A DNA stretch of 64,000 nucleotides from Verrucomicrobiota bacterium (GCA_016716505.1 JADJWF010000001.1:310001-374000); one strand, 5' to 3'; positions 8,781 to 17,782 are shown, numbered from the stretch's first letter. The notes: a model not told the origin generated them from the sequence alone. Numbers and translations: made by a program.

Positions 8781-10130
8781 CTATCCGATTTCCGGGCGCT
8801 GCCACGGTGCCCGGTACGGACGCCGTAACCGCTTCGTTGCCTCGGGGTCGCCTTTGACCTCGCGTTTGACCGGGTCATAGACCAGTGGCCGGCCGAGTTC
8901 CATGGAGAGGTTCGCGAGGATGCAGCTCGCCGTTGAGATGTGACCCTCCTCCACGTCGGCCACCGGCCGGCTGCGTTTCGCGATCGCGGCCAGAAAGTCG
9001 AGCATGTGCCGGCGGGTGGCGGGGGCGGCGTTCAACTCGATGTCCTTCTCGGTGACGTCCTCCGGATACTGCTCGCGCTCGAAGAGGCATTCGAAGTGGA
9101 GAGGCTTGGCGTTACGGTCGTGAGGGATGAAATCCGCCCGCATGGTGCTGGCCTTGAGGGTGCCCTTCTCCCCGTAGAGGAACAAGGCCCACGGGTAGTC
9201 CGGGTCGGGAGGTGTACCCCAGGTGCGGTGTTGCCAGACCGCGTTAAAGCCATCGTATTCAAAGATGGCAGTCTGGGTGTCCGCAATGTTCGATTTGCCG
9301 TCCGTTTGCACGTAAATCCCCCCGGTGGAGGTGATGCGCTTGGGCCACCGCAAGCCGAGCAGCCAGTTGACCGTGTCCAGCATGTGAACGCACATGTCGC
9401 CGGTGATGCCGTTACCGTACTCCATGAAGGTCCGCCACCAACGGCGATGCGGCAGGCCGTCATAAGGTCGCAGTGGCGCCGGGCCGGTCCACATTTCGTA
9501 ATCGAGGAAGTCGGGTACGGGCTGCACGGGCGGATTGCCGTTGGCGCGCATGTGGAAGTAGCAACACATCTCCACATGGCCGATCCGGCCGAGGAGCCCG
9601 GCGTCCACGACCTGCTTCTTCACGTCAATCAAGTGCGGCGTGCTTTTGCGCTGCGTCCCAATCTGGACCACGCGCTGGTGCCTGCGGGCGGCGGCGAGGA
9701 TCGCTTCGCCTTCCATGACGTCCACGCTGATGGGCTTCTGGAGATAAACATCCGCGCCCGCTTCGAGGGCCGCGATCGCCTGCAAAGCGTGCCAGTGGTC
9801 CGGGGAGCCGATGATCACAATGTCGCACTGGTGCTGTTTCAGCAGGTCGCGGTAGTCGTTGTAGGCGGGTGGCCGCTTCCGGGACTTCTGCCGCTGGCTG
9901 GCGATTTCGACGGCGCTGGCCAGCATGTTTTTGTCGGGATCGGCGATGCCCACAACTTCGGCGGGTGCCACCTGGATCAGCCGCCACAAGTCGCTGGGGC
10001 CGTACCAGCCGGCACCGATCAGTCCCACCCGCTTCGGCCTTTGATTCACCAGTTCCACGCCGTCGGCACCGAGCGCGGATACCGCCAGCAGGGCGGACGC
10101 GCTTTCGAGAAAACGCCGACGGTTGATCAT
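8781..10130 (-). CDS. Tat-exported Gfo/Idh/MocA oxidoreductase
   Basis: A 449-residue protein. The ATG at 10130 is chosen because it begins a twin-arginine signal (MINRRRFLESASALLA). The NAD(P)-binding Rossmann fold follows with VGLIGAGWYG, a DPDKNMLASA helix, VIIGSPDHWHALQAI and the active-site EAGADVYLQKPIS lysine motif (EKP replaced by QKP). The C-terminal alpha/beta substrate domain contains GNGITGDMCVHMLDTVNWLLG with the conserved DxxxH-like pair. Exported members are abundant in Verrucomicrobiota and Planctomycetota and are thought to act on extracytoplasmic sugars. The substrate is unknown here. It faces the gene at 8288 tail to tail. Confidence 0.9.
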   Translation of the reverse strand: MINRRRFLESASALLAVSALGADGVELVNQRPKRVGLIGAGWYGPSDLWRLIQVAPAEVVGIADPDKNMLASAVEIASQRQKSRKRPPAYNDYRDLLKQHQCDIVIIGSPDHWHALQAIAALEAGADVYLQKPISVDVMEGEAILAAARRHQRVVQIGTQRKSTPHLIDVKKQVVDAGLLGRIGHVEMCCYFHMRANGNPPVQPVPDFLDYEMWTGPAPLRPYDGLPHRRWWRTFMEYGNGITGDMCVHMLDTVNWLLGLRWPKRITSTGGIYVQTDGKSNIADTQTAIFEYDGFNAVWQHRTWGTPPDPDYPWALFLYGEKGTLKASTMRADFIPHDRNAKPLHFECLFEREQYPEDVTEKDIELNAAPATRRHMLDFLAAIAKRSRPVADVEEGHISTASCILANLSMELGRPLVYDPVKREVKGDPEATKRLRRPYRAPWQRPEIG

Positions 10131-10290
10131 GAAAGGGACGGGGGACAGTCGGGCAGATGAGAGGGCGGAGCGTGATTTCATGGCGGCGGAATTTCAGCTA
10201 CCCCCGGCCGAAATCAAGCCGGCCCTCGAAAAATCTCCGGCAACTCCGGAGGGCGCCGCAGCCCGCGGCGAGTGGCGAATCGGGGCAAAC

Positions 10291-10575
10291 TCAGCGGCGA
10301 AGGATCCCCAGCAAGCTCCGCGCGATCGGGAGTCCCTCCCTCACCACGTCCCAAAGCCGGAGCGACCTTCGTGCAACCAGCCAACCGGCGACGGGCGCGA
10401 CCGCAAACAACCACGGCCGGATCGCCTGCCCCAGGCGCACCGCCAGATCCACCCAGCCGAGCGACGCCACGGCGGTTCTAAGGTTCAGATCCAAGGTCGC
10501 CCGCTGCAGTCCGCTTTGCGCCAGCAGCAACTGGCGGCGTTGCTCTAGGTCCCGGAGGTTTTGTCCGACAAGCAT
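10291..10575 (-). CDS. Small YqjK-like envelope protein
   Basis: A 94-residue protein from an ATG at 10575, which overlaps the 3' end of the holin-X-like gene by 31 bp and has an AAAGGA box six bases upstream. The N-terminal half is a charged helix (DLEQRRQLLLAQSGLQRATLD). The C-terminal half has one hydrophobic segment (IRPWLFAVAPVAGWLVA). This layout matches the YqjK-like protein that accompanies YqjD and YqjE in other bacteria. It is the last gene of a three-gene minus-strand set. Assignment rests on position and shape as much as on sequence. Confidence 0.6.
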   Translation of the reverse strand: MLVGQNLRDLEQRRQLLLAQSGLQRATLDLNLRTAVASLGWVDLAVRLGQAIRPWLFAVAPVAGWLVARRSLRLWDVVREGLPIARSLLGILRR

Positions 10576-10943
10576 TCCCGGTCCTTTTTCAGTTCGTTCA
10601 AGGTGCCAGAAAACGGCTTGGGGCCGGACTTGAGCGAGCGCTGGATACTCCACGCTACCAGGCCGGTCGCCGCTCCGTACACGAGGGCAAGGCCGAGCAA
10701 TGCCCCCAGCGGCGACCAACCCCAGAGCACATACACGATGGTCGCGGTGACCAGGCCCAGCGTAAGAATGCCGAGGATGATGATCAGGGCGGTCCGCAGC
10801 AGCAGGTCCACCAGGCGCCATTTTTCCTGCTGCAGTTCGACCGCGAAGAGTTCCAGCCGGGTCTGCACAAGACCGAGCCCGGCGGACACGGTCCGACGCA
10901 TGGAGGCAAACAAACCCCGGTCGCTGGCGGCGGGATCACCCAT
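10545..10943 (-). CDS. Phage-holin-family (YqjE/holin-X-like) membrane protein
   Basis: A 132-residue inner-membrane protein. An amphipathic N-terminal helix (LGLVQTRLELFAVELQQEKWRLVDLLLR) is followed by two transmembrane segments at about residues 48-70 and 78-98. This is the layout of the actinobacterial holin-X/YqjE family (PF07332). These are chromosomal envelope proteins, not lysis proteins. It lies 3 bp after the DUF883 gene and overlaps the YqjK-like gene, so the three are almost certainly co-transcribed. Confidence 0.75.
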   Translation of the reverse strand: MGDPAASDRGLFASMRRTVSAGLGLVQTRLELFAVELQQEKWRLVDLLLRTALIIILGILTLGLVTATIVYVLWGWSPLGALLGLALVYGAATGLVAWSIQRSLKSGPKPFSGTLNELKKDRECLSDKTSGT

Positions 10944-10946
10944 CGC

Positions 10947-11285
10947 CTACTTGCGGCCGATCAGCACGCCCAACAGGACCCCGAAACCGAAGGCGGCACC
11001 GATGGACTCGTACGGGTGCGCGCGAATGACCCGGTCCGCCGCGCGTGCGCCTTCCAGCGTCCGCTCACCAAGCTGTTGATACGTGGCCTTGGCCGACTCA
11101 AGGGCCTTGGCGAGGCGGTCGCGGGCAGCCTTGGCCTGGTCGTTGAGCTTGTCGCCCATTTCACCGGCCGTCGCTTTGAGCATTTCCTCGGCGTCGCGCG
11201 CGAGAGCGCGCAGGTCTTCCGCCAACTTTTCGCGGGTGGGGGGAGCACTCATTTCTTTTTGAATTTCGCCAAAGTACGTTTCCAT
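10947..11285 (-). CDS. DUF883 (ElaB/YqjD-like) membrane-anchored protein
   Basis: A 112-residue protein. Most of its length is a charged coiled coil (REKLAEDLRALARDAEEML to about residue 75), ending in a C-terminal membrane anchor with the family signature: RAHPYESIGAAFGFGVLLG followed by VLIGRK. E. coli YqjD and ElaB of this family bind ribosomes at the inner membrane in stationary phase; whether this copy does so is inference. It is first of a three-gene operon with the holin-X-like and YqjK-like genes, and such sets are often stress-induced. Confidence 0.85.
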   Translation of the reverse strand: METYFGEIQKEMSAPPTREKLAEDLRALARDAEEMLKATAGEMGDKLNDQAKAARDRLAKALESAKATYQQLGERTLEGARAADRVIRAHPYESIGAAFGFGVLLGVLIGRK

Positions 11286-11585
11286 GGCTGGTTCATTCGT
11301 TTGTCAATCGCTTCTCGCCATCGGGAAGTGTCACCGGCCAACCCACAGTGACGCGACCCGAACCACGGTCAAAGTGACACCAAACTGGGGCCCCGTAAAG
11401 CAAAGCCGAAACCCGGCACGACGCCGGCATTTTAAAGCTGCCCGAAAAGCGCGCCGGGGATTGATGGGCATCAAGGACGCTTGCGTGGTGCAGTGGCAAC
11501 ATTAGTTCCGTTCGGCGACCGCGCGACAAGCATCGGTTCGGTCGGCCTGACCAAGAACGCATCGAAAACCACAAAACTGAAACCT
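11286..11585. promoter_or_regulatory. Divergent intergenic region before hcp
   Basis: 300 bp separate the DUF883 operon (minus) and hcp (plus), so both promoters should lie here. A 7-bp inverted pair, GTGTCAC at 11328-11334 and GTGACAC at 11374-11380, is visible. No FNR- or NsrR-like site was recognised. No promoter boxes could be assigned with confidence. Confidence 0.25.
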
Positions 11586-13244
11586 ATGTCCATGTTCTGT
11601 TACCAGTGTGAGCAAACCTCGAAGGGAGTCGGCTGTACCGATTTCGCCACCTGCGGCAAAGACCAGGATACCGCTACACTCCAGGATCTGCTGGTCCACG
11701 CCACCAAGGGGATTGCCCAGTTCAATCACCGCGCCCACCGGCTCGGAGCCCGGGACCGCCAGATTGACCGTTTCATCCTCGAGGCGCTCTTCACAACGGT
11801 GACGAACGTGAACTTCGACCCCGCGCGCCTCGAAACCATGCTGCGGGAAGCGGCGGCGGTTCGGGATCGCGCCCGGGCGCTTTACGAAGCCGCGGCGCGC
11901 CAGGCGGGTCAGCCCGTTGAAAAATTCAACGGGCCGTCGTCGTGGCAGCCGGCAACCACCCGTGCCGGGCTACTGGGGCAGGGCGAACTGGTGTCGCTGC
12001 TCTCGCGGCGGGATCGTTTTGGAGCGGACGCGGCCGGCTTGCAGGAACTCTTGCTGTACGGCGTCAAAGGGGCCGCCGCCTATGCGGACCACGCGATGCT
12101 GCTGGGCCACGAGGCGGATGCGATTTACGACTTCTTCTCCGAAGCCCTCGCCAGCCTGGCCGAGGAGGTCCCGACCGTGGAACGGTTGTTCGGGCTTTGT
12201 CTCAAGTGCGGCGCGATCAACCTTGAGGTCATGGCCCTGTTGGATCGCGCGCACACCACCACCTACGGCCACCCGGTGCCGACGCCCGTGCGCATTGAAC
12301 CGGTGAAGGGCAAGTGCATCCTCGTGTCGGGCCACGATCTCAAGGACCTCGAGGAGTTGCTGAAACAGACGGCCGGCAAGGGCATCAACATCTACACGCA
12401 TGGGGAGATGCTCCCGGCCCACGGTTATCCGGGCCTCAAGAAGTACCCGCACCTCGTGGGCAACTACGGCGGCGCGTGGCAAGACCAGAAGGATGAATTC
12501 GCGAAGTTCCCGGGCGCGATTCTCATGACCACGAACTGCATCCAGGAACCTCAACCCAGCTACAAGGCCCGCATCTTCACTTCCGGCATGGTCGCCTGGC
12601 CGGGCGTGCGTCACATCGCGGATGGCGATTTCTCCCCGGTGATTGAGGCGGCGCTCGCCGCCCCGGGATTCGCCGAGGACGGTCCCGCGAAGACAATCCT
12701 CGTCGGCTTCGGCCACAATGCTGTGCTGGGTGTCGCCGACAAGGTGGTGGAAGCAGTCAAGACAGGCGCGGTGAAACACTTCTACCTCATCGGCGGCTGC
12801 GATGGCGCGCGCACCGGCCGCGATTACTACACAGAGTTCGCCGAGGCGGTGCCCAAGGATTGCGTCATCCTCACGCTGGCCTGCGGGAAGTTCCGGTTCA
12901 ACAAGCTCGACTTCGGGACCATTGGGGGCCTCCCACGCTTGCTGGATGTGGGGCAATGCAACGACGCCTACTCGGCGATCCAGATCGCGGTGGCGCTGTC
13001 GAAAGCGTTCAATTGCGGCGTCAATGACCTGCCGCTGTCGCTGATCCTGTCTTGGTACGAGCAAAAGGCCGTGGCCATCCTGCTCACGCTGCTCCACCTC
13101 GGCATCCGGAACATCCGGTTGGGACCGACGCTGCCGGCGTTCGTGTCGCCAAACGTGCTCAAGGTCCTGGTGGAGAAATTCAATCTCATGCCGATCAAGA
13201 CGGCTGAGGAGGACTTGAAGGCAACGCTCAGCCTGGCGGCGTAA
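11586..13244 (+). CDS. hcp: Hybrid cluster protein (hydroxylamine reductase)
   Basis: A 552-residue Hcp. The ATG at 11586 starts MSMFCYQCEQTSKG. The N-terminal cysteine set is C-x2-C-x8-C-x5-C, the spacing of [4Fe-4S]-type Hcp rather than the enteric [2Fe-2S] type. Downstream it has the hybrid-cluster ligand regions: EVMALLDRAHTTTYGHPVP, YTHGEMLPAHGYPGLKKYPH, TTNCIQEP, YLIGGCDGARTGRDYY and LACGKFRFNKLDFG. Hcp proteins reduce hydroxylamine in vitro and are linked to NO detoxification in vivo. The Hcr reductase partner gene is not adjacent. Full family length with no lesion seen. Confidence 0.95.
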   Translation: MSMFCYQCEQTSKGVGCTDFATCGKDQDTATLQDLLVHATKGIAQFNHRAHRLGARDRQIDRFILEALFTTVTNVNFDPARLETMLREAAAVRDRARALYEAAARQAGQPVEKFNGPSSWQPATTRAGLLGQGELVSLLSRRDRFGADAAGLQELLLYGVKGAAAYADHAMLLGHEADAIYDFFSEALASLAEEVPTVERLFGLCLKCGAINLEVMALLDRAHTTTYGHPVPTPVRIEPVKGKCILVSGHDLKDLEELLKQTAGKGINIYTHGEMLPAHGYPGLKKYPHLVGNYGGAWQDQKDEFAKFPGAILMTTNCIQEPQPSYKARIFTSGMVAWPGVRHIADGDFSPVIEAALAAPGFAEDGPAKTILVGFGHNAVLGVADKVVEAVKTGAVKHFYLIGGCDGARTGRDYYTEFAEAVPKDCVILTLACGKFRFNKLDFGTIGGLPRLLDVGQCNDAYSAIQIAVALSKAFNCGVNDLPLSLILSWYEQKAVAILLTLLHLGIRNIRLGPTLPAFVSPNVLKVLVEKFNLMPIKTAEEDLKATLSLAA

Positions 13245-13379
13245 CCCAACCCGGGCCGGGCTGCCTCCGCCTGGGGGCGGCCCGGCGGTCGCAGTGGGTC
13301 GAGCGCCCGGCCCCGCGCGCCTCGCTGGACTGCCAACGTGGCGGGGCAGGGAACGCGAGGTTCGTTCCGGGCGAACGGT

Positions 13380-14648
13380 TCAATCCAATTGCTCGCGTCC
13401 GAGGAGGCCCTGTCGGCGGGCGTGGCGGCCGTACACCCATTCAAACAGCGGCGCGGCCATCAGGGTGGTCACGATCGCCATCACCACCATGATCGAGAAG
13501 AACGTGGTCGAAATGATGCCGCGTTGGAGGCCAATGTTGAGAATGATCAGTTCCATCAGACCGCGCGCGTTCATCAGCGCACCGATGGCCAGTGCGGAGC
13601 GATTATCTTCACCATGCCAGCGCGCGGCGGCCCAGCAAGCGCCGCCCTTACCGAGACAGGCTGCTGCCAGCACCACCAACGCCACCAGCCAAAGCTGCGG
13701 CGTGTCCACGAGATCGAGACGGGTGTTCAGACCCGAGTAGGTGAAAAACAGGGGCAGCAAGAGCGCGACCGTGAGCGGTTCGATCTTCCGTTGCAGATCC
13801 TGCGCGAAGAAGCCCTTCGGCATCGCCACGCCGAGAATGAACGCGCCAAAGACGGCGTAGATCCCGATGACGTCCGTGTACCACGCTCCCAGCATGACCA
13901 GCCCCAGCACGAAGACCAACATGGGCTCCCGGATGGTGCCGTCTGCTTCCGCACGGGCGCCCAGCGGCGCCAGCAACTTCCGCCCAACGGTCAACACCAC
14001 CAGCGCGTAAGCCGCCCCGCCACCGATCGCCTTGGCGGCGACGATCCAGTTGTGATCGAGGCTCGCCACCACCACCGCCAGCACACACCACGCCGCGCCA
14101 TCGTCTATCGCCCCGGCTGCCAGGGCCAACGTGCCCAGCGACGTGCCCGTCAAACCGCGCTCGTAAATGATCCGGGCGAGCATGGGGAACGCCGTGATGG
14201 CCATCGCCGCCCCCACAAACAAACCTGCCTCGAACGGGTCCACCTTCGGTCCAAACATCCCCGGCTCGCGGATCAGCCACAGGCCGATGGCTGCGCCCAG
14301 CAGGAACGGCGTGACCATTCCGGCCACCGACACGGCCGCCGCGCTCCGCGCCCGCGCCCGCAGCAGCTCCGACCGCAGCTCCACGCCGACGAGGAACATG
14401 TACAGCGCCAACCCCACTTGGCTGACGGCGAAGAGGATGGCTTTGGACTGTTCCGGGAAGAGCCACCCCTGCGCGGCAGGGAACAGCAGCCCCAGCAGGG
14501 AGGGCCCCATGACTACGCCGGCGATCATCTCCCCCACGACTTGCGGTTGGTGAATCAAACGAGCCAGCCAGCCGCACAACCGGCACACGCCGAGGATGAA
14601 GGCGAGCTGCAGGAAAAAACGAACGGACAGTTCGAAGGTGGTCAGCAT
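13380..14648 (-). CDS. CPA2-type cation/proton antiporter
   Basis: A 422-residue membrane protein with about 11-12 hydrophobic segments across its whole length, typical of the monovalent cation:proton antiporter-2 family (KefB/NapA-like). The early LIHQPQVVGEMIAGVVMGPSLLG segment is the family's dimer-interface helix. The central LAAGAIDDGAAW carries the ion-binding Asp-Asp pair. Later segments GKGGACW and GALMNARGLMELIILNIGL match the conserved second half. There is no C-terminal RCK/TrkA-N domain, so it is a transporter-only member. The transported cation (Na+ or K+) cannot be told from sequence. Confidence 0.88.
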   Translation of the reverse strand: MLTTFELSVRFFLQLAFILGVCRLCGWLARLIHQPQVVGEMIAGVVMGPSLLGLLFPAAQGWLFPEQSKAILFAVSQVGLALYMFLVGVELRSELLRARARSAAAVSVAGMVTPFLLGAAIGLWLIREPGMFGPKVDPFEAGLFVGAAMAITAFPMLARIIYERGLTGTSLGTLALAAGAIDDGAAWCVLAVVVASLDHNWIVAAKAIGGGAAYALVVLTVGRKLLAPLGARAEADGTIREPMLVFVLGLVMLGAWYTDVIGIYAVFGAFILGVAMPKGFFAQDLQRKIEPLTVALLLPLFFTYSGLNTRLDLVDTPQLWLVALVVLAAACLGKGGACWAAARWHGEDNRSALAIGALMNARGLMELIILNIGLQRGIISTTFFSIMVVMAIVTTLMAAPLFEWVYGRHARRQGLLGREQLD

Positions 14649-14678
14649 GGCCGCCGGCCAAACTGCCGGCCGCGGAAA

Positions 14679-15818
14679 TCACGTCAAATCCTGATTCGCG
14701 TCGGGCTCCGTCGTCTCCCTTGCACGCGCCAGAAACCGCTGCACCGTCTGCCAATCCGGGATTCCCGCCTGACCGCCGGGCCGGGTGGCTTTGAGAGCGG
14801 CAGTGGCGGACGCAAGACGCAGGCATTCCTGAACCGGCAGACTCCGCGCCAACCCGGCCGCATAAGCCCCATGGAAAACGTCGCCGCAGCCGGTGGTGTC
14901 CACCGCCTTCACCGGGAAGGCCGGCAGGTGCCGCGGTTCGCGACATTGGCCGTCCCGCCACCAGCACCCTTGGGCGCCGCAGGTCACGACCACCACCGCG
15001 CGGTCGTCACGCCAGAGTCGCATCACTCCCGCGGCGGCTGAACGCGCGCCGGTGAACTGCCGGGCGAAGTTCTCGGAGACGATCAAGTGATCGGACAACG
15101 CCAGCAACTCCTCGAACCGGGGCAGATCGAAGGTCTCCAAGTCCGCCACCACCGGAATCCCGTGCCGGCGCGCCAACTGCGCGGCGCGAATCATCCCCGG
15201 CAAACCCCACCGGTCCACCAACAGAACGCGGGCAGACAGGATCACATCCCGCGCTGGTCGGCGCGGGTCTGCGCCCAGCGCGCCGGTGACATCGTACAGG
15301 ATGGTGCGGGAACCGATGCCCTCTTCGACAAGAATGACTGACCGTACCGGGCGTACATCGTGGCGGTGAACGACGTGGTCAACGCAAACTCCTTTGCCGG
15401 CGAAGGTGTCCAGCACGAACTGCGACTCTGGATCGTCGCCAAGCGCTCCCGCGTAAGCGGCGCAGGCACCGAGTCGGCTCGCCGCCACCAACGCGGTGGC
15501 GGTCAGCCCGCCGCAATGGCGCTCGCGACGCAAAACCTGCTGCTTGGAATCGGGTGCGGGAAACTCACGAATGAACAACAGGTCATCCACGGCGACGCAG
15601 CCCAGCCCGAGCACGTCGAATTGCTTGCGGATCCCCGGCGAACCCGGACGGGATTTGGCCTTCGATTTTGGCGGCGGAGACTCGCAACCGGCACGTTTCG
15701 GCAAGGAGGTTGTCACGCCGGCGGTATGCCAGAAATGCCCCGTGGCTTTCAGCAGAATTCCATCGGTCAATTCCTCAGGGGCGTTGACGACCGCGCCCTC
15801 GCGGGAGTGGCTTTTCAT
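14679..15818 (-). CDS. PfkB-family carbohydrate kinase
   Basis: A 379-residue protein if read from the ATG at 15818. A GTG at 15716 would give 345 residues and trims a non-conserved lead. The domain proper begins at QFDVLGLGCVAVDDLLFIREFP. It has the GG motif CGGLTATALVAASRLG, the DPESQFVLDTF segment, and the C-terminal catalytic DTTGCGDVFHGAYAAGLA, which holds the anion hole and catalytic Asp. It belongs to the ribokinase/PfkB superfamily, which phosphorylates sugars or nucleosides; the substrate is not clear. It follows no obvious operon and lies 30 bp upstream of the antiporter gene on the same strand. Confidence 0.85.
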   Translation of the reverse strand: MKSHSREGAVVNAPEELTDGILLKATGHFWHTAGVTTSLPKRAGCESPPPKSKAKSRPGSPGIRKQFDVLGLGCVAVDDLLFIREFPAPDSKQQVLRRERHCGGLTATALVAASRLGACAAYAGALGDDPESQFVLDTFAGKGVCVDHVVHRHDVRPVRSVILVEEGIGSRTILYDVTGALGADPRRPARDVILSARVLLVDRWGLPGMIRAAQLARRHGIPVVADLETFDLPRFEELLALSDHLIVSENFARQFTGARSAAAGVMRLWRDDRAVVVVTCGAQGCWWRDGQCREPRHLPAFPVKAVDTTGCGDVFHGAYAAGLARSLPVQECLRLASATAALKATRPGGQAGIPDWQTVQRFLARARETTEPDANQDLT

Positions 15819-15854
15819 TTGTCTGGCCGGGAAGGGGCGGCCTAAATCCCCGGC

Positions 15855-16265
15855 ATGGACTGGCTCCAAAACCTGCTGTGGCACAACGGGAACTTCCTGG
15901 GCATCGAATGGCATGCTTGGAAGGTGGTGGGCTGGCTCGGCAACGTCACCTTCTTCTCGCGATTCCTGGTGCAGTGGTACGCCACCGAAAAGCAGAAGCG
16001 CGTGGTCATTCCAGCGGCCTTCTGGTGGCTGAGTCTCACCGGCGCGCTGCTCCTGTTTTCCTACGCCCTCTTCTACCAGCGCGACTCGGTATTCATTTTC
16101 GCCTACGCCTTCACCTGGATTCCCTACATCCGCAACCTCGTCATTCATCACCGCACAACCGCGAGCGCGGGCGGCTGTCCCGACTGCCAGCACGAATGCC
16201 CCCCCGGCGCGCGTTTTTGCCCGCACTGCGGACGGGCCTTGCCGGATTCTGGCGGGGCGGATTGA
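15855..16265 (+). CDS. LAB_N-domain membrane protein with C-terminal zinc ribbon
   Basis: A 136-residue protein. Residues about 20-100 form the lipid-A-disaccharide-synthase N-terminal-like (LAB_N) membrane domain: WKVVGWLGNVTFFSRFLVQW, IPAAFWWLSLTGALLLFSYA and FAYAFTWIPYIRNL. Three hydrophobic segments are visible. The C-terminal 35 residues carry four cysteines in CPDCQHEC and CPHCGRAL, a zinc-ribbon pattern. Free-standing LAB_N proteins are common, but the ribbon tail is an extra. It starts head to head with the PfkB kinase gene, 36 bp apart. Confidence 0.75.
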   Translation: MDWLQNLLWHNGNFLGIEWHAWKVVGWLGNVTFFSRFLVQWYATEKQKRVVIPAAFWWLSLTGALLLFSYALFYQRDSVFIFAYAFTWIPYIRNLVIHHRTTASAGGCPDCQHECPPGARFCPHCGRALPDSGGAD

Positions 16266-16461
16266 GCAACGGTTGCGGGTCGGGTACCGGGCGGCTTTGG
16301 ATTGGACGATTCGTTGCCGAAAGTTCGTTTGCGCGGCCTGGTTGCGCGGAGTACCTTGCAATCAGACTGCGCGGCGAACTTCGGTCACACTTCACAGGTT
16401 GGCGACCGGCGGGTGGCCGGCCGGTCGGCTGACGCAGCGAGCCGATAACTCTTCACACATC

Positions 16462-16737
16462 ATGGCGACCCCAGAAACCAAGACGGTTCAGACCTTCTCC
16501 ATCAAAGCGCCCGACGCGCTCAGCGTGATGTTGGTGGGAGATTTCACTCACTGGCAGGAACATCCCGTCGCGATGAAGAAGGGCGCCGGCGGGATCTGGA
16601 CCACCTCGGTCCAACTCGCTCCCGGTACCTACCACTACCGTTTCCTCGTGGATGGCGACTGGCGGGATGATCCCGAATGCACGGTCCGGGTGCCGAATCC
16701 ATTCGGCAGCGAGAACGCGGTCCGGGAGGTCAAGTAG
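16462..16737 (+). CDS. Stand-alone glycogen-binding (CBM48/AMPK-type) module
   Basis: A 91-residue protein from an ATG at 16462. It is essentially one CBM48/AMPK-beta glycogen-binding domain: VQTFSIKAPDALSVMLVGDF, then THWQEHPVAMKKGAGGIWTT, and PGTYHYRFLVDGDWRDDP, with the usual aromatic carbohydrate-binding positions. No catalytic domain is attached, and no start further upstream adds a recognisable region. Such small modules are thought to bind glycogen or regulate glycogen enzymes; this is inferred from the family. No glycogen gene is adjacent. Confidence 0.8.
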   Translation: MATPETKTVQTFSIKAPDALSVMLVGDFTHWQEHPVAMKKGAGGIWTTSVQLAPGTYHYRFLVDGDWRDDPECTVRVPNPFGSENAVREVK

Positions 16738-16791
16738 CGCGGCCCTGCGTCGTCGGCGGGGCTACCCGGGCACCGAACAGGAAACCGCGAA

Positions 16792-17742
16792 TTACCGCGG
16801 CCGCCGGTCGGGCCGATTCGCCGCATCCGCGGCCAACAACAGCGCTCCCACCGGAACGGCATCTTCCCGCAGAGCGGCGAGGAGGATGCGCGGGCCGGGC
16901 TGGAAAGCGTCCATGACATATCGCGGGAGCGCCTTTTCGACGCCCGCGCGCAGTGGTTCCCCGAGCAAGGCCAATCCGCCCCCGAGGACGATGGCTTCGG
17001 GATGCAGCAGGTGAACGGCGTGGGACAGGCCGAACGCGAGGTCGTGGGTGGTGTCCTCCAGGATGCCGATGGCGGTGTGATCGTGCCGACGCAGGGCCTC
17101 CCCGAGGTGCCGGGCTTCACCGCCGGATTGGTCCGCGATGAGTTGCGCGAGAATCCCGTTTGGTTCGCGGGTGATCTGTTCGCGAATGCGGCGGTCCACC
17201 GCCCACCCAGCGCACCGGGATTCCACCGTCGCACCTGATCGGTCCAGTCGAACGTGTCCAATCTCCGCCTCTCCCGGCATGGCTCCGTGGTAAATGCGTC
17301 CATCCACGACCAAGCCACCTCCCACCCCGCTCCCCAGGGTGACGTAGAACACGGGGTTGAAGCCGCGGCCCGCTCCGCACCGGGCCTCAGCCAGCGCCGC
17401 GACGTTCGCGTCGTTATCCACCCGGACGGGTGCGCCGGTGAGGTCGGCCAACCATCGGCCCAACTCGAAATCCGCCCAGCCTTCCACGTGGTGCGAGACC
17501 CGGATTTGTCCGGTGCGCCAATCCACCGGGCCGCCAAAGCCAACCCCGACGGCCCGGCAGCTCATTGCGGATCCCCGCGTGCGCAAGGTAGTCTCCACAT
17601 GGCGGCGAATCCCAGCCGCCCCCTCGGCACGGTCCACCGCGAAGCGGAACCGCTCGCTGATCCCGCCGTTGTCGTCGCCCAGCACGATTTGCAGCTTCGT
17701 GCCGCCGATTTCGATGCCAGCCAGGGGCAGCGGGTCACTCAT
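16792..17742 (-). CDS. ROK-family sugar kinase
   Basis: A 316-residue ROK kinase. It starts with the ATP-binding motif AGIEIGGTKLQIVLGDDNG. It has the sugar-binding/catalytic VRVDNDANVAALAEA, with the catalytic Asp in DNDAN, then FYVTLGSGVGGGLVVDGRIYHG and the H of AEIGHVRLD. The usual ROK zinc signature (CxCGxxGCxE) is replaced by TVESRCAGWAVDRRIRE, so the structural zinc site seems absent. Glucokinase-like activity is possible, but the substrate is unproven. It lies 40 bp after the left-handed-helix transferase gene on the same strand, so the two may be co-transcribed. Confidence 0.85.
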   Translation of the reverse strand: MSDPLPLAGIEIGGTKLQIVLGDDNGGISERFRFAVDRAEGAAGIRRHVETTLRTRGSAMSCRAVGVGFGGPVDWRTGQIRVSHHVEGWADFELGRWLADLTGAPVRVDNDANVAALAEARCGAGRGFNPVFYVTLGSGVGGGLVVDGRIYHGAMPGEAEIGHVRLDRSGATVESRCAGWAVDRRIREQITREPNGILAQLIADQSGGEARHLGEALRRHDHTAIGILEDTTHDLAFGLSHAVHLLHPEAIVLGGGLALLGEPLRAGVEKALPRYVMDAFQPGPRILLAALREDAVPVGALLLAADAANRPDRRPR

Positions 17743-17782
17743 GAAGGGGTGCGACGTTCGCGGAGGTTGCGTCGAACCGCAG

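Noticed and set aside
10545..10943. The holin-family protein as evidence of a prophage
   Set aside because: It belongs to the chromosomal YqjE/holin-X group and sits with DUF883 and YqjK-like genes; no phage genes are near.
11328..11380. Inverted pair GTGTCAC/GTGACAC upstream of hcp as an operator
   Set aside because: Only 7 bp per arm with 39 bp between, and no match to a regulator site I can name. Kept as a note in the intergenic entry only.
13251..13285. GC-rich stem after hcp as a terminator
   Set aside because: A 7-bp stem is present but no T-run follows on either strand.
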